This document shows, piece after piece, positions 51,868 through 61,032 of a stretch of 64,000 nucleotides of DNA. The stretch covers positions 57,970 to 121,969 of the forward strand of contig CADCIB010000008.1 in NCBI GenBank assembly GCA_902801375.1. The letters are read 5' to 3'. The position numbers and the translations under genes were made by a program. The DNA comes from an uncultured Prevotellaceae bacterium (GTDB lineage: Bacteria; Bacteroidota; Bacteroidia; Bacteroidales; Bacteroidaceae). The notes beneath the pieces were generated by a model, which made no database searches, was not told where the DNA came from, and saw only the letters and a list, made by a program, of their open reading frames with translations. How positions within the stretch are numbered: the stretch's first letter is position 1; each line of letters opens with the position of its first letter.

Positions 51868-52824
51868 TTAATTATCGTGAACCATCACGTCGCGAATAGC
51901 AATCTCTCCGCGAACGGGTAGCAGGCCCGACTTAAAGATGATCATCTGTCCCTGTGGCATCTCGATGAAGTGGGCGAAGCCCCAGGGCAGACCGTTGCGC
52001 GGGTCGTTGAGCAAGGCGTAGATGGTGCGCACCAGCGGGTAGCGACCGTTGAGCAGCCAGGCCTGATAGGGCTTCCAGCTATTCATGGGAGTGGCCTTGT
52101 CTTTCTTGCTGACGGACATGACGGTGATATTTTTCTTCCAAGTAGTATTGGTAGTGTCTCGCTTGTCGTTAAGCCAGTTGCTGCCAATGACGCCGATGGC
52201 GTTGGTGGTACGCTCCACGTAGTCAATGACTTCCTTGCTCGTTTCTGCGGCAAAGATGTTGGGACTGTTGATGGGCTTACCGCCGAGGATGGAGTCGACA
52301 CAATAATGGACGGTGCTCGACTGCTTGTTGTCGAAGCACACCCATATCTCGCCGCGCTTGGAGCCGGGTACCAGCTCGCTCCAGTCTTTCACCTCTCCGG
52401 AAAGTACGCGCCGCACATCGTTCACGGTGATGCACGAGTCGGGGTTCTGGTTGTGGCAGATGAGTGCCAGGCCGTCGTAGGCGATGGGGATGGCGCGTGG
52501 CTGGAAGCCGCGTCCGCGCAGGTTGTCGTACTCTTTCTTTGAGAAGTCGCGCGAGGTGATGACCAGGTAGATGCTGTCGCTGAGCAGCAGGTTCATGCCG
52601 TCTACCTCGTTCATGTAAAGGGGTTTGACCTTTGCCTTGGGGTATAGGGCCTCGAACACTTCGCGTTCTTCCTCGATGATGGGGCTGAAACTCTCGTCGG
52701 CCGCAAACTGTATGTAGCCCGACGAATAGGTATCTGTTCTACCGTTTTTCGGTTTGTCCTCACAGGAGGACAAACCGAAAATCAGTGATAATCCTACGAT
52801 ACTGTAGAATATGTTCTTTCGCAT
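51868..52824 (-). CDS. PstS-like substrate-binding lipoprotein
   Basis: 318 residues with a lipoprotein signal (IFGLSSCED). PstS-type type-II periplasmic-binding fold: SGYIQFAADESFSPIIEEERE, ITSRDFSKKEYDNL, PIAYDGLALICH, VRRVLSGEVKDWSEL and ETSKEVIDYVERTTNAIGVIGSNW. No pst transport genes are adjacent. In this operon the protein is usually found after tonB, so it may serve the TonB complex rather than phosphate uptake; that is inference. Confidence 0.82.
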   Translation of the reverse strand: MRKNIFYSIVGLSLIFGLSSCEDKPKNGRTDTYSSGYIQFAADESFSPIIEEEREVFEALYPKAKVKPLYMNEVDGMNLLLSDSIYLVITSRDFSKKEYDNLRGRGFQPRAIPIAYDGLALICHNQNPDSCITVNDVRRVLSGEVKDWSELVPGSKRGEIWVCFDNKQSSTVHYCVDSILGGKPINSPNIFAAETSKEVIDYVERTTNAIGVIGSNWLNDKRDTTNTTWKKNITVMSVSKKDKATPMNSWKPYQAWLLNGRYPLVRTIYALLNDPRNGLPWGFAHFIEMPQGQMIIFKSGLLPVRGEIAIRDVMVHDN

Positions 52825-52838
52825 TTTACTTCTAATGA

Positions 52839-53666
52839 TTACTGAAGTTTGAATGTTACAGGCACGGTGTACTTCACACGTACGGCAGAACCGTTCTGCT
52901 TACCAGGAATCCACTTCGGCATGGACTTCACCACGCGCTGTGCTTCCTTGTCGAGCGACGGGTCGACCGATTTGGCGACCGTTACACCAGAAACTGAACC
53001 GTCCTTCTCCACCACGAACTGGATGATGACGCGACCCTGCACACCATTCTCTGCTGCAATCACCGGATACTTGATGTTGCTGCTGAGCCACTGCATCAGG
53101 GCACCTTGTCCACCGGGGAACGAAGGCATCTGCTCTACGACGTCGAAGACCTTGGTCTCTTCCTCGTGCTTGGGAGGCTCTGGCTGGGCAATTTCTTCCT
53201 TGGCCTTGAGCACCTCACCACCCTTTTCGTCGTTACCCTCTACGTCGAAGGCACCGATGGTGATGTTGGTCTTCTCCACCTTCTCGAGGTCGAGCTGGTT
53301 CTCTTCCTTCACCTCTTCGTCTTTCTTAATGACAGGCGGGGTGAACTTCACAGAGCTCTTCACTTTCTCTACCTGCTTCTCAGGTTCCACTTTCACCACT
53401 TCTTTCTCCACTTTCTTGGCTTCCTTCTTCTTGTCGAGTGCGGAGAGCTCCACCACCTGTGTGTTCTCCAACTGACGGTTAGCCTCGATGGTACGGTAGA
53501 GATTCAGTGCGAGATAGCCTAAGATACCTGCAGCAACCACTAACAGAATGGACATCACGTTTCTCTTGGAAGTGTTCGTGCGGAGCTGGTAAGCGCCGTA
53601 GCTTTGGTTTCTTCCTTCAAAGACGATGTCGGCCCAATCACGGGTAACCAAATCAATTTTTGCCAT
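52839..53666 (-). CDS. tonB: TonB energy transducer
   Basis: 275 residues: short cytoplasmic part, one membrane helix at about 38-55 (ILLVVAAGILGYLALNL), a Lys/Glu/Val-rich linker (about 75-170) and a C-terminal TonB domain (about 190-275, GGQGALMQWLSSNIKYPVIA, GRVIIQFVVEKDGSVSGV, VKSMPKWIPGKQNG). It carries proton-motive energy from ExbB/ExbD to outer-membrane receptors. Gene order confirms it. Confidence 0.93.
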   Translation of the reverse strand: MAKIDLVTRDWADIVFEGRNQSYGAYQLRTNTSKRNVMSILLVVAAGILGYLALNLYRTIEANRQLENTQVVELSALDKKKEAKKVEKEVVKVEPEKQVEKVKSSVKFTPPVIKKDEEVKEENQLDLEKVEKTNITIGAFDVEGNDEKGGEVLKAKEEIAQPEPPKHEEETKVFDVVEQMPSFPGGQGALMQWLSSNIKYPVIAAENGVQGRVIIQFVVEKDGSVSGVTVAKSVDPSLDKEAQRVVKSMPKWIPGKQNGSAVRVKYTVPVTFKLQ

Positions 53667-53694
53667 TGTTTGTTTCCTTTCTTTTCTTTAGTGA

Positions 53695-54342
53695 TTACTT
53701 GATACCGCGCTTCTGGAGGAGGGCTTCGTCTTCCTCGCTGATCTTGTCAATCACGTAGGTACCAATGCTGCAAATAGTCATCTCGTCGAGAGCGTCGACC
53801 ATGTTCTTGTAAGTGGCGCTGTCGGTACACTTGATGACGATGGTCATCGTGGGCACCTTCTCGTCGCCCAGGTCACCCTTCTTGATCTTGGCCAGTTCCT
53901 TGTCGTAGAGACTGTCGGGCCACTGATCGGGGTGCTCCAACTTCTTCTTGTCGAGCTCCTGCTTAGCCTTCATGATGTCGGCAACAGGTGTGGAACCGTC
54001 TTCCGTCTCATGCTCGATGAGCACCTTGCGGATACCGTCCTTACCCCATGTCGTCTCCTTCAGGCAGGTGGGGTCGTCGTAGTTGGGAATACCGTCGATG
54101 TGATAAATCTTATCGTTGCCACATACAAAGATCGTAATGGTCTGAGAGGCCTTTGACTCATTCTTCTGATTGTCCTGAAGATTCTTATCATTACTCGGCA
54201 TGGTCAAGTGCATCGTCGATGGCTTGGCCAATGAAGTACAGAGCATGAAGAAGGTGATAAGAAGCATCATCATATCCACCATCGGCGTGAAGTCGACGCG
54301 GACATTCATCTTTTTCTGCTTGCTTTCTTTTTTCTTTGCCAT
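53695..54342 (-). CDS. exbD: ExbD/TolR proton-channel protein (second copy)
   Basis: 215 residues. One membrane helix near the N-terminus with the essential Asp (VDFTPMVDMMMLLITFFML), then a periplasmic domain with an inserted helical part (about 100-150). Works with ExbB and TonB. It begins three bases after the stop of the other exbD gene. Confidence 0.9.
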   Translation of the reverse strand: MAKKKESKQKKMNVRVDFTPMVDMMMLLITFFMLCTSLAKPSTMHLTMPSNDKNLQDNQKNESKASQTITIFVCGNDKIYHIDGIPNYDDPTCLKETTWGKDGIRKVLIEHETEDGSTPVADIMKAKQELDKKKLEHPDQWPDSLYDKELAKIKKGDLGDEKVPTMTIVIKCTDSATYKNMVDALDEMTICSIGTYVIDKISEEDEALLQKRGIK

Positions 54343-54345
54343 AAC

Positions 54346-54963
54346 TTATTCCTCCGAGTTTGTCTTAAGTGAAGTGATCAGGAAGTAACGGTTGCGGTCC
54401 ATGTCCTGCAACTCCGACATCATTTTCTTGACGGTCTTGTAGGGAGTGGCAGCGTCGGCCTTGATGGCCAGCTTCATGTCTTCGCCGTTTTGGTCGTAGG
54501 CGGTCTCCACCCAATCCTGGAACTCGCTTTGCTTGCCGTCAACACTGTCGGTAGGGATACCGCGTGTCTGCTGGTAGTCGTTGAGTTTCTCCTGCGGAAG
54601 GGCGAGGAATTCTTGCAGATCTTTCATTGCCACGCCGAGGTTGGCTGCCGCGCGCCCGTTCTCGAGCTGCACGTTGGTCAGAGTCAGGCCGTATTTTGAG
54701 GCCATGTCTGCCAGCAGTGCCTCCTGCTTGGCCGGTGTGTCGAGGCCGATAAAAATCTTACCGTCCTTGTCGACGAGCACCGTCATGACGTTCGTCTCTG
54801 GAATCTTGATCTCCGATACTGACATAGGTGTCATCACCTTGACTGCCTCATTCTTGACGAACGTAGAGGTCATCATGAAGAAGGTCAGCAAGAGCACCAT
54901 CACGTCGGACATCGGGGTCATGTCAATCCAGACGTCGGATTTCTTAACTTTTACTTTACCCAT
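54346..54963 (-). CDS. exbD: ExbD/TolR proton-channel protein (first copy)
   Basis: 205 residues. N-terminal helix with the proton-path Asp (DMTPMSDVMVLLLTFFMM). Two ExbD paralogues in a row are normal in Bacteroidetes and may form a mixed dimer. The periplasmic part includes ETNVMTVLVDKDGKIFIGLD. Confidence 0.9.
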   Translation of the reverse strand: MGKVKVKKSDVWIDMTPMSDVMVLLLTFFMMTSTFVKNEAVKVMTPMSVSEIKIPETNVMTVLVDKDGKIFIGLDTPAKQEALLADMASKYGLTLTNVQLENGRAAANLGVAMKDLQEFLALPQEKLNDYQQTRGIPTDSVDGKQSEFQDWVETAYDQNGEDMKLAIKADAATPYKTVKKMMSELQDMDRNRYFLITSLKTNSEE

Positions 54964-54995
54964 AGTGATAAATGTATTAAAGGGTTAGCAAAGAG

Positions 54996-55823
54996 TTAAG
55001 CCTCATCCTTGTGATTTGCTTCGTAAGTCTGGGCGATGGTGTAGTTCACCTCGTCAAGTGCGTAAGTCAACTTGTCGATCTTGTTTGTGTAATAGTTGTA
55101 GGCGATCACGGCACCCCATGATGTCAAGATACCCGAAGCCGTGTTCACGAGGGCCTCAGAAATACCTTGTGACAGGGCGAGAGAGTCACCACCACCACCA
55201 GCTGCCAGAGCGGCGAACGAACGAATCATACCCACCACAGTACCGAACAGAGCGGTCAGCGTACCGAGGGTAACGATGGTTGCGAGAATCGGCATGTTCA
55301 TCTGCAGCGTCGGCATCTCGAGCTGAGTAGCCTCGTCGTAAGCAGCCTGAATCTTGGCGATCTTCTCTTCCTTGCTGATGCCTGTTGTAGCTTCCATCTT
55401 CTTATAGGTGGCCAGAGTGGCACCGATGACGTTTGCTACAGAACCGCGCTGGTCGTCGCAAAGCTTCTGGGCCTTGGCGAAGTCACCTGCCTTGAGGGCT
55501 GCCTTGATGTTTGCCACAAACTTCGGGAGCTTGCCCTTGCCAAATGCGGTGCGCAGAGCGAGCCAGCGCTCGATGCTCAGAGCAATCACGGTGAACAACA
55601 GCGTGATGATCACAGGCACGACGATACCGCCTTTGTACACGAGACCGAGAAGACTACCGTCTTTCACTGCATTTTCGGGATTGCCGTCAACGAAGTTGGC
55701 GGGGTTACCCAACACGAATTTGTAGAACGCTACAGCTGCGATAAAACAGAATACGATGATCCAAATCGCTGCTTGAACACCCTGGAATCCTTTTTTCTTA
55801 GGATTTGCTTGATTAGTTGCCAT
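54996..55823 (-). CDS. exbB: ExbB/TolQ proton-channel protein
   Basis: 275 residues, three membrane helices: about 17-35, 63-83 and a long third region (ATIVTLGTLTALFGTVVGMI, then LVNTASGILTSWGAVIAYNY). The MotA/TolQ/ExbB signature GLFGTV-type block is present as TALFGTVVGMIRSF. First gene of the operon, with a 5' leader of about 110 bases that carries a Fur-like site. Confidence 0.92.
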   Translation of the reverse strand: MATNQANPKKKGFQGVQAAIWIIVFCFIAAVAFYKFVLGNPANFVDGNPENAVKDGSLLGLVYKGGIVVPVIITLLFTVIALSIERWLALRTAFGKGKLPKFVANIKAALKAGDFAKAQKLCDDQRGSVANVIGATLATYKKMEATTGISKEEKIAKIQAAYDEATQLEMPTLQMNMPILATIVTLGTLTALFGTVVGMIRSFAALAAGGGGDSLALSQGISEALVNTASGILTSWGAVIAYNYYTNKIDKLTYALDEVNYTIAQTYEANHKDEA

Positions 55824-55865
55824 AATTCTTTAATTTTTAAATTTAAGTTATTAATAATTTAGGTT

Positions 55866-55884
55866 AAAAACAATAATCATTATC
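55866..55884 (-). promoter_or_regulatory. Candidate Fur box in the exbB leader
   Basis: AAAAACAATAATCATTATC agrees with the classic Fur box GATAATGATAATCATTATC at 15 of 19 positions and is palindromic in its right half. It lies between the predicted transcription start (about 55936) and the exbB ATG (55823). Iron control of a TonB system is expected in general; use of this site is inferred. Confidence 0.4.
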
Positions 55885-55942
55885 AATATGTTAGCAGAAA
55901 GCTGAAATCTGCTTTCAGGGCACACCCCTTTGTTTAACTTCG

Positions 55943-55950
55943 CAAAGTTA
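55943..55950 (-). promoter_or_regulatory. -7 box of the exbB-exbD-exbD-tonB operon
   Basis: Minus-strand TAACTTTG at 55950-55943. The rest of the gap 55824-56159 holds the leader with the Fur-like site and an AGCAGA/TCTGCT hairpin, and T-rich sequence after ribBA; I see no gene. Confidence 0.65.
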
Positions 55951-56159
55951 CGAAATCTTATTGAAACAGCATGCTATTTAAGAAGTTTTAACTACGTCTT
56001 TTTTGTTTTTTTTGTTTCTCGCTTGCTTTTTCTTCCTTTTTCTTGTTCCTCAGCATGCTTTTTCGCAAATTGTGGTCGTGGGCAAGTCCACCCCTTTGCA
56101 ACCTCTTACCCTATATATATAATAAGGTGTGGTCACACTGTTCCCTCCTGGTTGGTAGT

Positions 56160-57368
56160 TTACAGGTGGAGTTGGTGGCCCATACGGTCACGTTTGGTTT
56201 CGAGATATCGTTTGTTGAAGGGGTTGGGTTGGATCTCGATGGCGATGTTCTCCACGATTTCCAGTCCGTAGGCCTCCAGTCCGACGCGCTTCACGGGGTT
56301 GTTGGTGAGCAGGCGCATCTTCTTGACGCCCAGCTTGCGCAGGATCTGCGCTCCGCAGCCGTAGTCGCGCTCATCGGGCTTGAAGCCGAGGTGCACGTTA
56401 GCCTCCACCGTGTCGTAGCCTTCTTCCTGCAGTTTGTAGGCGGCAATCTTGTTCATCAGTCCGATGCCGCGCCCTTCCTGTTGCATGTAGACGAGCACTC
56501 CTTTTCCTTCCTTGTCAATCATTTGCATGGCCTTGTGGAGCTGCTCGCCACAGTCGCAGCGCATGGAACCGAGGATGTCGCCTGTGGCACACGAAGAGTG
56601 CACACGCACCATGACAGGCTCTTCCTCCTGCCACTCGCCTTTGATGAGGGCGAAGTGCTCCAGTCCGTTGCTCAGCTGGCGGAAAGGAATCATGCGGAAG
56701 TGGCCGTAAGCCGTAGGCATGTCCACCTCTTCGCCCATGTCCACGAGGGAGTCCTTTCGTAGGCGGTAGGCTATCATGTCTTTGATGGAAATGATTTTCA
56801 GTCCATGCTTCTGGGCGAAGGGTATGAGTTGCGGCATGCGAGCCATGGAACCATCGTCGTTCATGATTTCCATCAGTGCGCCGGCGGGGTAGAGTCCGGC
56901 CATGCGGCAGAGGTCGATGGCTGCTTCAGTGTGTCCGCTGCGTTTCAGTACGCCGTTTTCTTGGGCATAGAGTGGGTTGATGTGTCCGGGGCGGCCGAAG
57001 GTTTCCGGTTTGGAGGACGGGTCGGCCAAGGCACGTATGGTGGCGGCGCGGTCGTGGATGGAAACCCCCGTGGTGCATCCTTCCAGCTTGTCGACAGTCA
57101 CGGTGAAGGGCGTTCCGAGCATGGAGGTGTTCTCATTGACCTGGCGCGGCAGGTTCAGTTCTTCGCAGCGCGACATGGTGATGGGCACGCAGAGCACACC
57201 GCGCGCGTTCTTCAGCATAAAGTTCACCATTTCCGGAGTTATTTTCTCGGCGGCGCAGATGAGGTCGCCCTCGTTCTCGCGGTCCTCGTCGTCGACGACA
57301 ATGACAAACTTTCCTTCTCTGAAGTCTTTTACAGCATCTTCAATGCTGCTGAGTTTGAATTCTTCCAT
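56160..57368 (-). CDS. ribBA: Bifunctional 3,4-dihydroxy-2-butanone-4-phosphate synthase / GTP cyclohydrolase II
   Basis: 402 residues. N-terminal RibB domain ([49 protein letters not shown]) and C-terminal RibA domain with the zinc site ([20 protein letters not shown]) and [15 protein letters not shown]. Supplies both riboflavin precursors. Both domains keep their catalytic residues. The 60-base gap upstream shows no FMN riboswitch. Confidence 0.95.
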   Translation of the reverse strand: MEEFKLSSIEDAVKDFREGKFVIVVDDEDRENEGDLICAAEKITPEMVNFMLKNARGVLCVPITMSRCEELNLPRQVNENTSMLGTPFTVTVDKLEGCTTGVSIHDRAATIRALADPSSKPETFGRPGHINPLYAQENGVLKRSGHTEAAIDLCRMAGLYPAGALMEIMNDDGSMARMPQLIPFAQKHGLKIISIKDMIAYRLRKDSLVDMGEEVDMPTAYGHFRMIPFRQLSNGLEHFALIKGEWQEEEPVMVRVHSSCATGDILGSMRCDCGEQLHKAMQMIDKEGKGVLVYMQQEGRGIGLMNKIAAYKLQEEGYDTVEANVHLGFKPDERDYGCGAQILRKLGVKKMRLLTNNPVKRVGLEAYGLEIVENIAIEIQPNPFNKRYLETKRDRMGHQLHL

Positions 57369-57428
57369 GGTAGTGTTACGTTATGGCGTTATTGTTTTAT
57401 TCATTATTACGTTGTGTGCGGCTCAGCG

Positions 57429-59342
57429 TTATTTCGTCGTTTTGCCGCTTTGCATTTCTTCGATCCGACCGATGATTTCTGTGTTTGTATGCTTGATGGT
57501 CTTCAGGTCGCGATACAGACGCAGGCGGAATCGCCACATGCGCAGATAGATGATGATGCCGATGGGCACGATGACAGCCGACAGAATGTTCAGCCATCGC
57601 CGGTTGAACACTCGAGTGTGTGCTCTTGTGGACACGATGGGATAGTTGTTCAGCTCGGTAATGATTTTCTTGTCGCGTGTGTTCTGCAGGTCGTCGATGG
57701 TGTTTTCCAGCACTTCCACGATGCGTTCCATCTCGCGGTCGTCTTCATAGCGGAAGAACACCTTCACCACATTAGGCATGCGCATCAGCTTGTGTTCGTG
57801 GGCATAGGCCGTGATTTCCTCGTTGATGGTCATCAGACGCAAGCGGTCGGTGGTGTAGTCCGGATCTTGGATGATTACCTCCTTGCCGGCGACGTAGCGT
57901 TTCAGGCGCAAACCGAACAGCCTCATGAAGAAGGTGCGGTAGAGGTCGATGTTGAACACCACAGAGTCGTTGTTGGCCTTATAGGTGAAGAACACGGCCA
58001 GGGGAGTGAGTACGGCGGTGGGCAGGCTCTTGCCAAACCACACTGCCCACATCCCTCCGCGTGCCATGCGGTAGCCTGTGTTGTCGAAGATGTAGTAGAT
58101 AATGAACACCAGCACGCTGATAATCACGGGGATGCCCAGTCCGCCTTTGCGGATGATGGCTCCGAGGGGTGCGCCGATGAAGAAGAAGAGCAGGCACTGC
58201 AGGGCGAGCGTGTATTTGTTGAGGGCCTCGATGCGGTGCTGTCGGATGAGACGGTCGCCTTCGCTGGTGATGAGTTCCTTGTATTCCTGGTCGGCCACGC
58301 TGCGGTTCACGCGGCTCAGGGCCGATGTCATGGAGCGCTGTTTCTGCTCTGGAGCAAGGCGGTTGAACACGGTGTCGACGTTCACGGCTCTCGTCGCTGC
58401 CATCTTGGTGGCTCGCAGGGAGTCGCTCTTTGAGATGCTGTCGCGGCAGAAATAAAATGCCATGACGTCGCGGTAGAACACGCGTCCGATGCTGTCGTAC
58501 TCGTGGTTCATCGAGTCGATGTCTAAGCGTATCTGCTCCAGGCTTTTGGCCTTGGCGTTGTTGGAGAGCAGGCCGGCATCGGTCAGGTTGAAATCGGCGT
58601 CGAAATCGAGCAGGATTCTCTTCTTTGCAAACGTCTCGCGGCGGTAGGGCACGTTGGCAGAGGCCACGTCTTGTCCGCGCATGTTTTCAAACCACTCGCC
58701 GCTATGGAGGGTCAGCAGCAGGTGCTTCTTCTCGGCGGTCGACTGCATCATGCCCGAGTCGGCCAGGATGATGGCTGCATCCTCGAAACTCTCCGTCTGG
58801 CGGAAGATCATCATGCCGTATAGCATGCCCGTCTGCGGGTCTTTCTTCTGCACGTAAAGGCTGGTCTGGGGAATACCGTCATAGAAGATGCCTTCGGGTA
58901 TTTCGAGTTCCGGGCTTTTCTGCTTCATGGAGATGAGCAACTGGGCGAACGACATGTTGGCGTTCGGCCCCACCACGTTCTGGAAATACATCGAGCCCAG
59001 CATGATGCAGACTGTCAGAAATATCAGACTGCGGAAAGCCCGCATCAGCGAGATGCCGGCGGCCTTGATGGCCGTCAGTTCAGAGCTTTCCCCGAGGTTG
59101 CCGAAAGTGATGAGCGACGAGAGTAGGATGGCCAGGGGCAATGCTTGCGGCACAAGCATAAGCATCATGTACCAGAAGAATTGTGCCATCACCTCCATGG
59201 ACAGTCCCTTTCCGATGAGTTCGTCGATGTATCGCCAGAGGAACTGCATCATCAGCACGAACAGACACACGAAGAACGTAGCCACGAAAAGCAGCAGGAA
59301 CTGCTTTGCGATGAATATGTCGAGTTTTTTGATTCTAAACAT
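57429..59342 (-). CDS. LptF/LptG-family permease
   Basis: 637 residues. YjgP/YjgQ family of the lipopolysaccharide export ABC transporter: three N-terminal helices (FIAKQFLLLFVATFFVCLFVL), a large periplasmic part (about 130-345), three more helices (ALQCLLFFFIGAPLGAIIRKGGLGIPV and next). The C-terminal ~170 residues are an extra cytoplasmic extension ending after one more membrane helix (WLNILSAVIVPIGIIIYL), which is normal in Bacteroidetes. It moves LPS from the inner membrane with LptB, LptC and its partner. Confidence 0.88.
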   Translation of the reverse strand: MFRIKKLDIFIAKQFLLLFVATFFVCLFVLMMQFLWRYIDELIGKGLSMEVMAQFFWYMMLMLVPQALPLAILLSSLITFGNLGESSELTAIKAAGISLMRAFRSLIFLTVCIMLGSMYFQNVVGPNANMSFAQLLISMKQKSPELEIPEGIFYDGIPQTSLYVQKKDPQTGMLYGMMIFRQTESFEDAAIILADSGMMQSTAEKKHLLLTLHSGEWFENMRGQDVASANVPYRRETFAKKRILLDFDADFNLTDAGLLSNNAKAKSLEQIRLDIDSMNHEYDSIGRVFYRDVMAFYFCRDSISKSDSLRATKMAATRAVNVDTVFNRLAPEQKQRSMTSALSRVNRSVADQEYKELITSEGDRLIRQHRIEALNKYTLALQCLLFFFIGAPLGAIIRKGGLGIPVIISVLVFIIYYIFDNTGYRMARGGMWAVWFGKSLPTAVLTPLAVFFTYKANNDSVVFNIDLYRTFFMRLFGLRLKRYVAGKEVIIQDPDYTTDRLRLMTINEEITAYAHEHKLMRMPNVVKVFFRYEDDREMERIVEVLENTIDDLQNTRDKKIITELNNYPIVSTRAHTRVFNRRWLNILSAVIVPIGIIIYLRMWRFRLRLYRDLKTIKHTNTEIIGRIEEMQSGKTTK

Positions 59343-59370
59343 TATACTGCTGCATATCGAATGCGGTGTG

Positions 59371-59378
59371 CAAAGTTA
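59371..59378 (-). promoter_or_regulatory. -7 box of the LptF/G gene
   Basis: Minus-strand TAACTTTG at 59378-59371, about 28 bases before the ATG. Confidence 0.6.
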
Positions 59379-59471
59379 CAACAATTAATCGATAATGAAT
59401 CATGCAGGCAGAAGTTTTTTTATTTTTTAAGGTTCAACGGCAGACAACGGCAAGCGTAGCTGGCAGATTAT

Positions 59472-59870
59472 CTACAGGCCGGTGTTGCGGTGGAGGCGGT
59501 CCATGTTGTCCTCCCATATTTCGCGCAGGGTTTCCGTGTCGCCGTCGTGGGCCACGTCGGTGACGGTGAGCATGTAGTCGCCCGTCAGTTCGTTGCGCTC
59601 CATACGCAGCTCCCAGTAGTTGCCGCTCTCCTCGTCTTCTTCCCAGATGTAGCGGCTGTAGCTCTGGTTGACCTGTTCCATGATGCGGGCTTTCTTAATT
59701 TCATGGGCACTCCATCGGTTGCCCCAGATGAAACTCAGTGTGTCGCCTTCGCTTTCCACTTCGTCGGCCATCCATTTGGCCAATCCTTCGGGCGTGCTGA
59801 TGAGCGACCAGATGATGCGTGCCGACTTCGACCGGAGTTCTCTTTCTACACTAATAATAATCTTCGACAT
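59472..59870 (-). CDS. START-like (SRPBCC) domain protein
   Basis: 132 residues from the ATG at 59870 (MSKIIISVERELRS); an ATG five codons earlier is possible. A small START-like fold of a kind found in Bacteroidetes: LISTPEGLAKWMADEVESEG, LSFIWGNRWSAHEIKKARI, YWELRMERNELTGDYMLTV and a C-terminal helix (IWEDNMDRLHRNTG). Probably binds a hydrophobic ligand; none is known. Confidence 0.8.
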   Translation of the reverse strand: MSKIIISVERELRSKSARIIWSLISTPEGLAKWMADEVESEGDTLSFIWGNRWSAHEIKKARIMEQVNQSYSRYIWEEDEESGNYWELRMERNELTGDYMLTVTDVAHDGDTETLREIWEDNMDRLHRNTGL

Positions 59871-59941
59871 ATCAGGCGTTTTCAAAGGGTTTGACAGTAA
59901 AAGCAGACTCGTGCGGAGACTGTTTTTTGATTATTCTGCGA

Positions 59942-59949
59942 CAAAATTA
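59942..59949 (-). promoter_or_regulatory. -7 box of the START-like gene
   Basis: Minus-strand TAATTTTG at 59949-59942. It lies back to back with the tRNA-Met promoter. Confidence 0.6.
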
Positions 59950-59989
59950 CGAAAAAAAGATGAGATGAACAAAAAATATCATCATTTTT

Positions 59990-60020
59990 TTTGGCGGTTC
60001 AAAAAAAAGTAGTACCTTTG
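59990..60020 (+). promoter_or_regulatory. Promoter of tRNA-Met
   Basis: TTTG at 59990-59993, 19 bases, TACCTTTG at 60013-60020, 20 bases before the tRNA. Confidence 0.78.
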
Positions 60021-60040
60021 CACCCGCATTCGAGAAGGAT

Positions 60041-60114
60041 GGCGAGGTAGCTCAGCTGGTTAGAGCGTCGGATTCATAATCCGGAGGTCGTGGGATCGTG
60101 ACCCACCCTCGCTA
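60041..60114 (+). tRNA. tRNA-Met (anticodon CAT)
   Basis: Acceptor GGCGAGG/CCTCGCT (first pair G-U), D arm GCTC/GAGC, anticodon stem TCGGA/TCCGG around loop TTCATAA (anticodon CAT), T arm GTGGG-ATCGTGA-CCCAC, discriminator A, no encoded CCA. The G-U end pair and absence of the initiator features point to elongator Met; tRNA-Ile with a modified CAT cannot be fully excluded. Confidence 0.93.
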
Positions 60115-60117
60115 CAG

Positions 60118-60151
60118 AAAGCCCTGCAAGCTTAACGGCGTGCAGGGCTTT
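60118..60151. terminator. Bidirectional terminator of tRNA-Met and the esterase gene
   Basis: AAAGCCCTGC (60118-60127) pairs with GCAGGGCTTT (60142-60151), then TTG on the plus strand; A-rich left arm gives a T-run for the minus strand. Confidence 0.85.
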
Positions 60152-60155
60152 TTGA

Positions 60156-60983
60156 TTATTTCAGGCTTTGAAGCCAGGCCTTCACCTCGAGCATCATTTC
60201 CACATGCCAGGGGAACGACTCGTTGATGCCAAAGCCATGACCGCCCTTCGGGTAGATATGGAGTGCGGTGGCTACCTGATGTTCCTGCAAGGCTTGGTAG
60301 TAGCGCACGGCGTTGGCGGGAGGCACGGCACGGTCGTCGTTGGCCAAGGCGAGGAAGGCCGGCGGCGTCTGCGGGCTTACCTGCCGCTCGTTGCAAAACA
60401 TCCCCACCAGCTCTTCCGAGGGATTCGGTCCGAGCAGGTTGTCGCGCGAGCCTTGGTGGGTGACCCCTTCTTCCATCGTGATGACTGGGTAGAAGAGCAG
60501 CTGGAAATCGGGGTGCGCATCGCCCGTGGCATGGGTAGCGGTCGTGGCTGCCAGATGGCCGCCGGCCGAGAAGCCCATGATGCCCACGTCGGAGGGGTTG
60601 ACGTGCCACTCTTCGGCGTGTCGCCTGACCAGACGGACAGCCTCTTCGGCATCCTCCGTCGGCACACGCCAGTTGCCGTGGGGCATGCGGTATTTCAGCA
60701 CGACCACGGCAATGCCCATCTCGTTGAACATCGGAGCCCAGCGGGTGCCTTCCTTCTCGAAGGCCAAATGGGCATAGCCTCCCCCGGGGCAGATGACGAT
60801 GGCGCGCCCTGTTGCCCGCTCTGCAGGAGGCAGGAAAATGTTGACACGCGCCGTGTCACCGACGTCAGCACTTGCCGTCGTAGGACCGTCAGGCCATACG
60901 TCCAGCACCATCTCACCATTCTGTCCTCTGACGATGCCTGCCCACGTTGCCAGCAGCATCCATATCATGCAAATCCTTTTCAT
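60156..60983 (-). CDS. Secreted alpha/beta-hydrolase esterase
   Basis: 275 residues with signal peptide (MKRICMIWMLLATWAGIVRG). Alpha/beta-hydrolase fold with an oxyanion-hole block (VICPGGGYAHLA), nucleophile elbow GFSAGGH, acid in ANDDRAVPP and His in YPKGGHGFG. Close to the acetyl-xylan-esterase / BD-FAE type of carbohydrate esterases of gut Bacteroidetes. Likely removes acetyl or feruloyl groups from plant polysaccharide in the periplasm. No xylanase gene is adjacent. Confidence 0.85.
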   Translation of the reverse strand: MKRICMIWMLLATWAGIVRGQNGEMVLDVWPDGPTTASADVGDTARVNIFLPPAERATGRAIVICPGGGYAHLAFEKEGTRWAPMFNEMGIAVVVLKYRMPHGNWRVPTEDAEEAVRLVRRHAEEWHVNPSDVGIMGFSAGGHLAATTATHATGDAHPDFQLLFYPVITMEEGVTHQGSRDNLLGPNPSEELVGMFCNERQVSPQTPPAFLALANDDRAVPPANAVRYYQALQEHQVATALHIYPKGGHGFGINESFPWHVEMMLEVKAWLQSLK

Positions 60984-61024
60984 ATTGATAGCTTTTTTTG
61001 ATTATCAGTTAGCGTCTTGCCATG

Positions 61025-61032
61025 CAAAGGTA
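61025..61032 (-). promoter_or_regulatory. -7 box of the esterase gene
   Basis: Minus-strand TACCTTTG at 61032-61025, about 42 bases before the ATG. Confidence 0.6.

Noticed and set aside
57369-57428. FMN riboswitch before ribBA
   Set aside because: The gap is only 60 bases and lacks the conserved FMN-aptamer helices.
56805-58433. 542-residue plus-strand open frame
   Set aside because: Antisense shadow of ribBA and the LptF/G gene, both with clear domains on the other strand.
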